DNA of 64,000 nucleotides, taken from the NCBI GenBank assembly GCA_036674765.1, contig JARVKI010000004.1:62001-126000 (forward strand), in the 5' to 3' direction. A program made the position numbers and the translations under genes. This DNA comes from Seiridium cupressi (lineage: Eukaryota; Ascomycota; Sordariomycetes; Amphisphaeriales; Sporocadaceae). The notes under the pieces are model-generated. The model had not been told where the DNA came from. It saw nothing but the letters and a program-made list of their open reading frames with translations, and did no database searches. Within the stretch, counting starts at the first letter, position 1. Every line of letters starts with the position of its first letter. This document shows, piece by piece, positions 45,770-55,881 of the stretch.

Positions 45770-47686
45770 TCACTGCTTATGGGTACTGGAATCAGGTTTG
45801 ACCACCCACTGTAACATAAGACGGGAACGGGAAAGACGATCGGGAGTTTTGGAGTTATACGTCACAGGCTTTTGGGATAGAGTTGGGCTCTTCACGGATT
45901 TCATGTTTCTTGATAGACCAGGTCAAGGGCACTAATTGATACCCCATATTTTCTTTTCCGCTTCGAAGGTGGAATTGCAAACCCAGAGCTTTGACATCGA
46001 ATCTGGTGCTAGAAGTGGTTGCTACCTTGTGAATGCTGTGATACTTGGGGCTTTACTTGTCTTGAATTCCCTAGTTTCCTCCCTCCCTTTCTCCTTTTTC
46101 TCCCCATGCATGATCTCGGGGTCTACTACTAGTACTCAACATGCGAAGAGTACCATGCCGGGTTTATGAGAGAACAACGAGCCACTGCCGATTGGAGAGA
46201 GTAATGTGTTATGAGTTCTATTCCATGGTTTCTTCACTGGGGATATCGACTATATGATCAAGTGACCAACGCCCAAGCAGATTCCAAGACCGAAAACTTA
46301 TGGGAGTCATCGGAATGTCGTGCTCAGAGCCAACCAGTCGCCAGTTCACCCAGCTACGAATTATAGAAAGAAGGATATTACACCGTCGGTATACGGCTCG
46401 AACCTGGGGGCTGCGTTGATGTATGCCAACAGTGTACTAATGATTATATTTTCGTCCCTTGCAAGTCATATGCATGTCGGCCGCCCGTGGATGGAATTAT
46501 TAAGTCAACTCATCGCATTGAATGGAAACATATTAAGGAAATCAAACTCGGGGCGCATAAAACACCTCAATAAGAAATATCGTCTGTCTTGTTGAATCTC
46601 CACGGATATCGCTGGAAGGATAGCCAGACAGGGCGGGCAATTTGATACGCGAACACTCCCATAAGTACCAGTCGTAGCTGTTCAAGCACTATATTAAAGC
46701 CATTATTCCCTTGAGAGCATATAGTAGAATTATGACATTGAGCAGTTTCCCTGTGGACACTTGTGGCAGTCACACAGCTAACTCAGAGAACCTCACTATA
46801 ATTCTGGCATGGCAACTCAAATGATGAATATAGAGTCTAGCCTATGAACTTTGAAGTTTTCTCCGGTTGCAACCATCAAGTTGTTCGGAGAACAGAGGAC
46901 TATAAACGAGGCTTGGCAGCTCAGAGGACAGGAAGCTGACGGTGAAAGCGGAAATAGTTTCGAAATAGGTAATAACCGCAGTGCACATTCACTCTCGAAC
47001 GAGGAGGGATCAGGAACTAGGTTAATCCATTGCTTTCAAAACTAGTAGAGGGGTTATTGAACATGACAATTCCATGGTATTGGAGATATCAGTGTTAGGT
47101 ATATGGTATCTCTGAGTTTAGTCTCTAGCTATTAATTGGAATGGGAGAGGGAGCTATTATAAATGTGAGCGTATGCTCCATTAATAAGATCTTGTATTTT
47201 ACGGTCCTTGAACAATAACGCTGCTAGGTGTCCGGTGGGTTATGTCATGAACAGTGTTCATGAGAGTAGGGAATTTTCCAGAAGAGGAGAAAACATTCTA
47301 GACGTGTAGGAATATATACTCTAGGTGTTCTGACATACTTGAGATTTATTGATCGCAGTCATATTAAGGGGCACTAATCACTTTCTCGAACTCTGATGTA
47401 TTGACTACCATGTTCTGGCGACTCGCAATCCTCTGAAACTCCAGTATATAATTAAGCCACGAATTCCAAGCTTTCTATTCCGGTTTCATCGCAATATCTT
47501 AGTTGATCCAGCGCATCTCTATGCAGCCCACGAAGATCTGAGCGCATCCATGGTTAGATAGGGCTTCTGGCACAATGGACTGCAACTAACTCCCTTCGGC
47601 AGACTTTCTTGCTGCAAGACTTGTTGGCTGATCCACCAAGGCAGCACAGCACCCCCCTCGAAACCCGCCTCTGACGCACCGTCGCC
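45770..47686. other. 1.9-kb AT-rich intergenic region
   Basis: This lies between the 3' ends of ATG101 and the IFI6-like gene. Positions 46200-47500 are AT-rich, with many TATA, TTAT and ATTAAT words, in contrast to the GC-rich genes on both sides. Frames are under 95 codons and unrecognised. An old degraded repeat is possible, but no terminal repeats, target duplication or transposase trace can be seen by eye. Confidence 0.45.
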
Positions 47687-48235
47687 TCAAAGTTTAGACT
47701 TGAGTTTGTACTGAGACTTGGACCGAATCCAGGCCCAGCCTCCAGAAGCCATCGCAACACCCGCCCCTCCAACCTGAACTACCGCGTTTACGGCTGCGGC
47801 ACCAGCTCCGGCGGCACCAGCACTCTGAAGGGTTGCGAAGAGGCTCGACGCTGCCACGTTCCCCATACCACTCTGGACACCTGCCGCAAGCGAACCCCCT
47901 ACAACGCCCTGCGCCCCGAAACCAGCCGCCCCCAGAGCTGGTGTTGCGATCACTGCTGGGGCGGCCACAGCGACCACGCCAAGGCCCGCGAGGCCATAGA
48001 CAGCAGCAGCACCTGGGTTCTTTGACGTCCATTCAATAGCATGTCCTGCAATTTCCTTGGCCTGTTGTCCGGTTTTGGCGAAATGCTCGGGAATCTTGGC
48101 CGGCTCGACCGCTGCCTTGGTGGCGTGGAAGCTGGCAACGGCAGCACCGCGGACAGACCCAATGGGGCCAGACGTGCCGACGGCCTGGGTGTGGGCGGCC
48201 AGACAGGCTGTGATCAAAACGCTTGTAGGCTTCAT
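47687..48235 (-). CDS. Interferon-induced 6-16 (IFI6/IFI27, ISG12)-like small hydrophobic protein
   Basis: A single exon of 182 aa from the ATG at 48235. Residues 1-18 look like a signal peptide (MKPTSVLITACLAAHTQA). An amphipathic Ala/Lys region follows to about 75. From 76 to about 165 is a Gly/Ala-rich double hydrophobic segment: GLAGLGVVAVAAPAVIATPALGA, then a Gly-rich stretch and SSLFATLQSAGAAGAGA. This Ala/Gly pattern with LFATLQSAGA matches the interferon-induced 6-16 family core, found in animals and in scattered fungi. A basic tail (RSKSQYKLKSKL) ends the protein. Animal members insert in mitochondrial or ER membranes and affect apoptosis and antiviral responses; the fungal role is unknown. 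An upstream in-frame ATG at 48349 would bury the signal peptide, so 48235 is preferred. The gene sits alone between AT-rich DNA and a repeat-rich upstream region. Confidence 0.82.
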   Translation of the reverse strand: MKPTSVLITACLAAHTQAVGTSGPIGSVRGAAVASFHATKAAVEPAKIPEHFAKTGQQAKEIAGHAIEWTSKNPGAAAVYGLAGLGVVAVAAPAVIATPALGAAGFGAQGVVGGSLAAGVQSGMGNVAASSLFATLQSAGAAGAGAAAVNAVVQVGGAGVAMASGGWAWIRSKSQYKLKSKL

Positions 48236-48437
48236 TGTGTCGGTTTGTTTTGACGGTTTTGGTATTTGATGACGGACTGGTTTCGGGTCGAAATGTCGGT
48301 TCTGAGCGTAAAGGCTTCTCGATACGTTGATGAGTTGTTGAGACACCAACTTATACTTATTAAAGCTTCAGCGGGAGTTTGGGCAGAAAGATATTTACCT
48401 CGAAATGCAAACGAGGCTGTGCGAGAACACACGATTG

Positions 48438-48460
48438 GTTGGCCTCCTGAGACGGCCAAC
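48438..48460. repeat. Inverted repeat GTTGGCC / GGCCAAC, 9-nt spacer
   Basis: A perfect 7-bp inverted repeat (48438-48444 and 48454-48460) about 200 bp upstream of the IFI6-like start. It may be a dimeric regulator site or a hairpin; function unknown. Confidence 0.6.
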
Positions 48461-48495
48461 AAAAGCTTCGCCAGGCCGCCCGGCCGCCAGGCCAA

Positions 48496-48519
48496 CAGGC
48501 TGACAGGCTGACAGGCCGA
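48496..48519. repeat. Three tandem 8-bp units (CAGGCTGA, CAGGCTGA, CAGGCCGA)
   Basis: Two identical 8-bp copies and a third with one change, directly preceded by GGCCGCC-type GC-rich repeats at 48473-48488. They lie about 260 bp upstream of the IFI6-like start. Confidence 0.8.
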
Positions 48520-49236
48520 CTTGATCATGCTGTTGTGGATTCGGGTGTAACGTGGACCAAACTCCCAGGTGTGGTGGATTGGCGGGCCTCCTGCACATGA
48601 TACGCAGAAATCACTGGTTGCGCGCGAGCATGTCAGGGTACGAAATAGTACTTCATTTTTGCGTTCAGCTATTGTGAATTTGCTGAGTAGAAAACATGTA
48701 AACCTAAACAACTCCAATACAATATCCTTTATCATGCTGTGGTGGTCCTTCCTTACACAGTGAATCGACGACGCTTTATCCCGTGTCAACTCCAATGCTA
48801 CATCAGTCTTGATTCGTGATCCCATGTTCTCCATGCCTACAGATCGGCATACACATGCTATCAAACGCCTCTATCATCTCTCTGAAACAGTGGAGAGATT
48901 GACCCTGAAATTAGAGAACAGAAGTGTCAAAATAACCATTCGCTCCCTAAAAAAACCAATTCCAAAAGAGAAAGCCAGCATAGTCGTTATGCAGACATCA
49001 AGATATGTACGCAGACACGTGTCGTCATTATGGTTCCAAACAGTAGACAAGAAGGCCGCGAGGCGTGGTCGTTGTGGTTGGTCTATAAGGGTTCCTGAAA
49101 CTGTCCCTATTATTCGTGACTTGATTGCTAGTCGACGCTGAGAAGGACAGGGTAGAGAGGATGCAATAATCGTTCAGTCGTAACTCGTCAAACGTCCAAA
49201 TGTGCAACGGCACAAGTAACTCGCAAGCCAAGATTA

Positions 49237-51777
49237 TCAGAATCTAGTACTGTAGCTCCGTCCTAGGGGGGGTTTTGTGGCTCTTGGCGCCTTGACGCTG
49301 GGTTTGATGCTACCAATCTTCGCGAAGCCTCCGCCCAGAAGATCTAGACCAGAGTTTTCATCATTCTCGTCCTCAACGACATTCGTGTAGAAGTCGTTGA
49401 ATGAGCCGTTCCAGCGACCCTCCTTGGTCGGCGAAGCTATTCTGGCAGCAATCGGAGATTGCTGCAGGTACTTGCTGGGAGACGACATGTTCTCGAATAC
49501 TTTGCTGGGTGTCTCGTAGGGGATAGCAAATGTGTCTGGGGCCTTGAGAAACGGCACCGACGTGACGCATCTGTTGGAGGCAGAAGCAGTGATATCGCCG
49601 AGAGCGCTAGTTGACTGGGTTCGGTCCATGCGCGTCCTCTTAGCTGAGCGCTTGATGGGTGAGCCGTTATCTGCAAGGTTGAAGAAAGAGGTGTCCAAGG
49701 AGCCATCTTGAAAGATATCAAAATCGGTGCCATCAGCAATAAAGTCGTTGAAAAACAAGGTGTGATCGAGGTTAAAGTTTGGACTGAAAGGCATGTCCTC
49801 ACCGAGGTTGCTAGCCCGGCGGAGGGGAGAATCTAGCATGCGCTTCATCTCATCACGGTGCAGTCGCAGATTGGTGTTGGGCGAAACCGATGGAGGAGGC
49901 CTCATCAGCGGGGCACGCCTCTTCAGCGCTGGCGTCAGAGGAGGGGGCATACGGCTCGTCTCATTTGCCTGACGGAGCGGAGATGAAGATGGGGGAATGA
50001 GTCCATAGGAGCGAGCCTTTGTTGGGCTGTCATAGGAAGACGCTCTCAGCCGGGCAATCTCTTCCTCTGCGCGCCCACGCTTGATACGCGGGCGATCAGC
50101 TTCGGAGTTGAGGCGCTGGTTGGGGCGCATGGCCGAAGACTCCAGGGAAGAAATATAGCCGCTGTCGTCCATGGAAGCGAACTTGCGTTTGTGAGTACGT
50201 GCGCCAGAGGAAGCAGGAGCTCGTGTCACTGGCGGCGGCGTGTTGCTGCGATCCACATGTCGTGGGATCGGAGGAGAGGAGTGCATCTCGGCGGGGAAAG
50301 GAGAATAGGGTTGTTCCACCGCGCCATCTGCATTCGTCTTGCCTGCTTGTTCCTCCGGCGTAGCATTGTCGGATAGAGGAATAGTGGCATCAGACGAGAC
50401 CTCGGGGACGGCTGACATTGATGGGTTGGCAGGAAGCGAGGGCTGAGAATACGCCATAGGCTGAGCAGGTAGTATTGACGTGGAAAATGCAGGTAAACCG
50501 TCTTGGAAGAAGGTCTGCTCCAATGGTGTAGGGTCAATACGAGAAGACATGTTGATGATGGGCACATTCTCAACTCCGTTCTGTGCTTTGCGAGCGGGCT
50601 TCTCTTTGATGAACTGGCTTTCCATGCCGGGCTCAATGGCCCAGTAGTGACCCTTGCCTGTATCTCCCTTGGGCCGCTCCTGTTTGATGAATGCCTTGTT
50701 GAGACTCAAATTATGTCGTATACTGTTCTGCCAGCCCGATGCCTCGCTGGCACTATAAAACGAATAGGTGTCTGAAATCCATTTATAGATTTGCGACAAG
50801 GTTAAGCGGCGTTGTGGAGACCGCAATATAGACATGGCGATCAACACTGCATAGCTGTGTGGGGGCTTCTGTCCATCGTCCACGATTGCTGGGAAGGAGT
50901 CGTGAGGTGGGAGGACCATTTCCGTCTCACCTATAGGCGTGTCGAATCGTGTCATTTTGCCCGTCCTTGACTCCTTGATAGGCGCAGCCTCCAGTAAGGC
51001 GCGCTTGGCTTGCGGCTTCCGATAGAAACTTTCTATGTCCAGGCTAAATGATGCAGGCGGTGCTGGCTGGATAGTTGGATGCACGTTTTCCTTCCCGTAA
51101 TTCATGCTCTCCTCCAGTACAGGTTTTTGATACACTGTTTTGAACCTTGACATCATGGGCTGCTTCTTCAACATCGAGTCTGTCGTTTGCATGCTGCCCA
51201 TTGGCGGCTGCAGCGAGATGGAATTCTTCATTTTGTTTACGTGCTCTTTCAACGGCGTCAGAGGCGATGTGCTTGCTCTCCCGCTGGCCTTGAAGGGGGA
51301 ATTCTGCTTCCCGAATCCACTTGGGCGACTGAAGACGGCATTCACGTTTCCATTGGAACTCTGGAGTGCCTTACGCGGCGACATCTGTGAGCTGGCCGAA
51401 GGCATTGGGGCCCTGCTGACGCATACCGCTGGCTGGTCGAGAAAGTCGTTTTGGTGGTCGTTGAATATCTGGAGCTGCTCCGCGCCGGGCGCAAGACGCG
51501 TCGGTTTGGCCATGGCGGCCGAGATGGGGTGCGTGAATGCTGGGCTGCTATGGTTGATTATGGATTCTTGTGGCTGTCGAGGTTGTCCTCCTCCTTGTCG
51601 TTGTCGCTGTAGTTTCTTATCTTCGCGATATGTGTTAGCTCTTGTGTGCGACCATGGGCTGTTGGGCGGAAGTGGCCCTGGTAATGTACGGTCGGGCGGA
51701 GGATAAGCGGTGGGGAGACTTCGTCCGCGCTCGTGGGCTGCATGACGGGAAGGAGATTTCGCGGGCGTGTAAGCCAT
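49237..51777 (-). CDS. Forkhead-box transcription factor
   Basis: One exon, 846 aa from the ATG at 51777 or 758 aa from the ATG at 51513. The second start has an excellent context (GCCGCCATGGCC) and begins MAKPTRLAPGAEQLQIFNDH, which resembles fungal forkhead N-termini; the extra 88 residues may be leader read through. The forkhead domain (about 302-385 from the long start) shows KPPHSYAVLIAMSIL, LTLSQIYKWI, the recognition helix GWQNSIRHNLSLNKAFIK and GKGHYWAI. No FHA domain is seen upstream, so it is closer to Hcm1/Sep1-type than to Fkh1/Fkh2-type factors. Those relatives control cell-cycle, septation and cytokinesis genes. The long C-terminus is disordered, with many SP/TP sites (SSPLRQ, DSPTKA, ESPLRR-like), consistent with cyclin-dependent kinase control (inference). 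Confidence 0.92.
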   Translation of the reverse strand: MAYTPAKSPSRHAAHERGRSLPTAYPPPDRTLPGPLPPNSPWSHTRANTYREDKKLQRQRQGGGQPRQPQESIINHSSPAFTHPISAAMAKPTRLAPGAEQLQIFNDHQNDFLDQPAVCVSRAPMPSASSQMSPRKALQSSNGNVNAVFSRPSGFGKQNSPFKASGRASTSPLTPLKEHVNKMKNSISLQPPMGSMQTTDSMLKKQPMMSRFKTVYQKPVLEESMNYGKENVHPTIQPAPPASFSLDIESFYRKPQAKRALLEAAPIKESRTGKMTRFDTPIGETEMVLPPHDSFPAIVDDGQKPPHSYAVLIAMSILRSPQRRLTLSQIYKWISDTYSFYSASEASGWQNSIRHNLSLNKAFIKQERPKGDTGKGHYWAIEPGMESQFIKEKPARKAQNGVENVPIINMSSRIDPTPLEQTFFQDGLPAFSTSILPAQPMAYSQPSLPANPSMSAVPEVSSDATIPLSDNATPEEQAGKTNADGAVEQPYSPFPAEMHSSPPIPRHVDRSNTPPPVTRAPASSGARTHKRKFASMDDSGYISSLESSAMRPNQRLNSEADRPRIKRGRAEEEIARLRASSYDSPTKARSYGLIPPSSSPLRQANETSRMPPPLTPALKRRAPLMRPPPSVSPNTNLRLHRDEMKRMLDSPLRRASNLGEDMPFSPNFNLDHTLFFNDFIADGTDFDIFQDGSLDTSFFNLADNGSPIKRSAKRTRMDRTQSTSALGDITASASNRCVTSVPFLKAPDTFAIPYETPSKVFENMSSPSKYLQQSPIAARIASPTKEGRWNGSFNDFYTNVVEDENDENSGLDLLGGGFAKIGSIKPSVKAPRATKPPLGRSYSTRF

Positions 51778-54700
51778 CTAGTCTCGCACTCACCTTGGTC
51801 GGGTGCCCAATTTTAATGAGCAGTGGAGCCAGGAAGCAAGGGTGGATGTGGCGCCGATGGATCGATGAGCCTCGTTTAGAAGGTCTCGGGATGTGTCAAT
51901 GGCTGCAAATGATGGTCGATGCCGTGTCTTGATCGCTTTTGCTTGCTCGCTCGCTCACGCTGGGGAAAAGTCTGGTAAGGGCAATGATCTGTGCGGTGCC
52001 AAAACGGAGCAGAACCAAAGGACAAAAAAGTGAGAATGCAAGGTGACAGGAAAGAATACAGGTTCATGGGACGAAAGGAGGGGAAGCGAGCAAGATGTAA
52101 CAGCAGCCGTGGGGAAAGGGCGTTTCTTGGCTGGCTGGCTGACGGAGGACGGACGTGCGATAGAGAGGTGAGCGGGCGTGAATTGGCAGACTGGGCGTGT
52201 GCAGTGAGCGTGCCGCCAGAGCGAGCACCCAGGCAAAACGCTAGACCCGACCTTGAGCTTGAGCTTGCGCAGGTGGCCCAGCCCTTGTCGCGGAGAATGC
52301 TGCAGCTAGCCAACTCAGCGGCGATCCACCAAAGCGGAAGTGCGGATCCCTGTCTGCATATGTGTGCAGCAGAGGGATTGGACTGAGTGACACGATACTG
52401 ATGCAAGGTTGGGCCAGAGGGAACAAGCTTGCATGGAATGGTCTGACCCGGGCGTGGCCGACTGGAGCGGGGCGAATCAAAGGAATAGCACCCGTTTGAA
52501 GCGCAGAGTCGACACGGTTGGCGTTGTGAAGCCGGTATGGGAAGTGCAATGCTCGCCTGATTAGGTCTGGCTGAGCGCGATGTGATCGGGGCTTGGCCTC
52601 TTCTGTCCAAGATGCGCGGACAGAAGACGTCGGCTGGCGGCGATAGAACCTTGACCTTAAATTTTTCTTCCTTTTTGCTCTGTGCGAATGACGCCGACAA
52701 CTGATCTGTTGCAACTAATGAGCAAATGTCTCACGGGGGAGGTGTGCTGGTGCAATCGAGTGCTTGAGAGGCTGCAGTACTGAATATGTGGTGTTTAAGA
52801 TTGATGAGCGGCGACCAAGCGATTGGACGAGAGCGCAGCGCGTCGAGGCGGTCAGAAAAAACGACCGCCAGTCGCGCCCCAGACGCGCCGCTTTGTTGAC
52901 GTTCTGGAGCGCGCCCGGCCAATCACTGCGCCTAGATTTGACTTCAACTCTTGGCAGCCTGTTCCCACCCTCGACATTATCTAAGTTCAGCTCTCCCACT
53001 GTACCTGACTATTCCAAAACGATGAATTCAAACGAACACACCAAACCCTACCGTCCGCAGGCCACGCAAAGCTTGATTAAACAGCAATTACGACCGGATC
53101 TCGATCTGGCTTTCTCGTCCCACGGCTGGCGGCGCCTATGGGGCGGCTGGCCCTGGAAACTCAATTCCGCCCCGAGACAGTTCATGCCAGGTTGCAAGTA
53201 TTCTTTTGCTTTGCTGCGGAAACCGAGGAGAGGATGCCCCAGGCGGGCCGTACACCGGGCCATCTCGTACCAGATGCCCAGACAGAATTGCAAACGCGCA
53301 AGCACTATTCTACAGTATCCCACTCCGCTGGTATCCCATCTCTAGCGCCCAGCGGTAGCTCTCGTCGCGCATCCCGAGTGACATCATAAGTGATTCCCGG
53401 CTCTCCATCGTCCAATTTCAGTAGCCCACATTCTAAGGTTTTCATTCCCGGCCGTCTCAGACCATGATCTGTGCTTTTGCGATAGAAGCCAACTCCCAAG
53501 ACTCTGGGCCTCTTTGGAAAAGTCTTTCGCATGTGCTTTGAGGCTACCGCCCGTTGAGAGCCCAGGACTGCCCAGGTTGAGCAGCAGAGCGACGCGAGGC
53601 TCATTTGACCATCTTTCTGGCTCAATGCGCTAGAGGCTGCCAGCTCATCAAGACTGTCCGCTCTAACCAGACTATCACCTGCCAGCCTTGGCCGATCTGG
53701 CTAGTTTCGCGATTGCCCGACACGGCATTGGCAGATGGGACTGGTGCCTTGATCTACTGTCTCCATTTTCATCGTAACGCCCTCTTGGGCAGTTCTGCTG
53801 GGATTTGCTAGTCTCAACCTTGGTGCCTTGGTCCACTTGCCGAAGCCTGCGCCCAAGCTCCCTCACAGTACTTGTGAGCGTTGAGTGTGGCCCACCCGTT
53901 CGTCTGCTCTTCCAGCGAACGTGTGCGCCCAGCGTGTATCCTTGCTCTAAACGCATCCTTTTAATGCCAGAACGGGCAAGTGGTCCGTATGCTCGGCCGA
54001 CATGTACCACTCTCTCACGGCCCAATTGTTTGATGTGTCATTACATCGGCAGATGTTGGTGGGCGGGTGGAAAGCTGCAGCCATGAAACATGAATGCTGC
54101 GTCGGTTGTGCATACTCCTCGCATACCTAAGGTAGTTGGGGGCACTACAAACCCTGGGTGTGGCGGTGTCGTCCCACGGCCCATGATACGCAGGCACCAG
54201 GCACCTGATTGCTGCAAGAGCAGGTCCGTGGGAATATGTAGCCTTATCAGGACACTAAAGTTAATTTAAATTTGTCCCGGTTATAGTGACCCAGAAGTGT
54301 GGTCAAGGTCATAGTCTAATTCGATCACAATGGCCTCGCATCAAACGTATGAACTATATATTTTCCCTGCATATACTCTCTGACGACCGCGTTTCCTGAT
54401 TGGGCTGTGGTGAGATTACATTGTGCTGCCATTGGTTGGCTACTCAAATCGCAAACCAGCACTACAGTCCCCAGTCATTTAGTCAAAGGCCCACGACAAT
54501 TAGAGACCTCGAACAGGTGACGGGCGAATACGTGCATGTGCATGAGTAGTTGCATTAGCATACCACGACTCATCGAGCTGCATACTTCAAGATCCACTAC
54601 GCAATTTGCTTATATAACTTAATATTCACGAACGTGAACTGGTCTGATATCATTGTTATTATGATGAAATCGATAACCTAGCAGAGATATTCCTCCTGGG

Positions 54701-54960
54701 ATCAACAGCCTGCTGACTGGTGAGTGAATATCGCGGACTTGCACCTTACCCCTTGCATGAGCTCGTAGCGGTAAGGGCACATGTCAAGATGACTTATACG
54801 ATAGTTTACCGGTAGTGTGCATCACGGGCAGCCACATCACCGATGTCTCCTGCCTAGTAAAGACAAATATATTTAGGGAGCGTCAATGGCCTTCCTTCAG
54901 CCCAAAGATGGAACTATCCATAGCTTAGTAATAGCATTACCAGCTAAGCCAGTATGCCTC
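51778..54960. other. 3.2-kb region upstream of the forkhead gene and downstream of the NmrA-like gene
   Basis: The first kilobase is GC-rich with long overlapping frames on both strands (up to 274 codons, 51876-52700) of no recognisable content, typical of a long promoter and leader. A small frame at 53022-53345 starts after a pyrimidine-rich leader but cannot be supported as a gene. Positions 54200-54900 are AT-richer. No RNA gene or mobile element was seen. Confidence 0.4.
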
Positions 54961-55881
54961 TTAAGCATTCATCTGCCTCAAGTATGTCTCAAGGTCCTCC
55001 ATGTCAAGATCTCTCTCCCCGTTGATAGTGTTCTTCTTATCCCAAGCAACGCCCTTACCTGCCGCAAACACATTTTGATATTTGACCATACCGTCCTGTG
55101 GCTTCTCCCCGAGCTTCTTTCTCAGCAAGTCCATGTCCCATACCTCTTTCTTCCACTGCCCCCCAAACCTCGCCTCAACCAACTCTGCGACACGCCCATA
55201 CGTAACCGTATCACCCGCCACATACACAACTTGCCTCGCGATCCCTCGAGGATCATACACGAGCTCGGCCACCATGCGTCCAATATCCCTCGGGGTCGTG
55301 ACGCTCACAGGCGTATCCCAGCTTCCCAATCCCCTCAGGACGCGGTTCTCGAGATCCACCGGACCAAACCCCGGGACGAACAGGAACGACATGAATAGAC
55401 CGGTGCTAACAATAACCCAGTCCGTTGCACTTCGAGCGCGCAGGAGGGACCGCACCTCTAGCTGTTCATCAAAAAGGTCTTGTGAGCTGCCGGCACCTAC
55501 AATATCATAATCGATACCGTACTGCCAGGGGAAATACCGTCTTACGCCTGCCTCGAGCACGGCGCGGGTGAGTTTCAGTTGTGTCCCGGACGGAAGATAC
55601 ATGCCAGAGCATGAAATGATGGTGTGATATTTCTTAAATATCTTGACAAGGTCTGAGACTGAGTTGGACTCAATGTCACCTGCCTCAAATGCGACACCTA
55701 ACGATGTGAGATGAGCGTTTTGGGCCTTCTTTGTAGGGTCATTGGTGTTGATGGTGGAGGGGCGAAGAAGGATGGTAATGTTACTGTCACGGGGTGTATT
55801 CTGGGGGTGAGAGGTAAGAGCTTCAATGACGGCGGTGCCGAGCTCGCCGGCACCGAGGACGAGGATCGCTTGAGATGGCAT
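54961..55881 (-). CDS. NmrA-like / isoflavone-reductase-like NAD(P)-binding protein
   Basis: A single exon of 306 aa. The N-terminus AILVLGAGELGTAVIEAL is a Rossmann dinucleotide-binding strand-loop-helix with GAGELG, followed by a basic residue after strand 2 (LLRPST), suggesting NADP(H). SLGVAFEAGD and YHTIISCSG fit the NmrA-like atypical short-chain dehydrogenase layout. RRYFPWQYGIDYD lies where plant isoflavone and phenylcoumaran reductases keep their substrate-site segment (FxPSEFGxD). The C-terminal half (VSVTTPRDIGRMVAEL, VYVAGDTVTYGRVAELVE) is typical of the family. Fungal relatives include CipA-type proteins and NmrA-like redox sensors. Whether this one is an enzyme or a sensor cannot be told. 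No intron is needed. It lies tail-side of the short C2H2 gene on the same strand. Confidence 0.88.
   Translation of the reverse strand: MPSQAILVLGAGELGTAVIEALTSHPQNTPRDSNITILLRPSTINTNDPTKKAQNAHLTSLGVAFEAGDIESNSVSDLVKIFKKYHTIISCSGMYLPSGTQLKLTRAVLEAGVRRYFPWQYGIDYDIVGAGSSQDLFDEQLEVRSLLRARSATDWVIVSTGLFMSFLFVPGFGPVDLENRVLRGLGSWDTPVSVTTPRDIGRMVAELVYDPRGIARQVVYVAGDTVTYGRVAELVEARFGGQWKKEVWDMDLLRKKLGEKPQDGMVKYQNVFAAGKGVAWDKKNTINGERDLDMEDLETYLRQMNA

Larger units (their letters stand above)
48236..49236. other. Upstream region of the IFI6-like gene and 3' end of the forkhead gene
   Basis: Exactly 1 kb, with a GC-rich repeat cluster at 48430-48530 inside otherwise balanced sequence. Frames of 64-110 codons are present but unrecognised. 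It should contain the promoter of the IFI6-like gene and the 3' untranslated region of the forkhead gene, which lies upstream on the same strand. Confidence 0.45.

Noticed and set aside
51876..52700. 274-codon minus-strand frame upstream of the forkhead gene
   Set aside because: It sits in GC-rich promoter and leader sequence, with long frames also in the other phases; composition is Ser/Arg/Pro noise and no domain is seen.
53022..53345. Possible small gene starting MNSNEHTKPYRPQ after a pyrimidine-rich leader
   Set aside because: The end of the frame is basic noise, no homology is recognised and no clear splice rescues it. RNA evidence would be needed.
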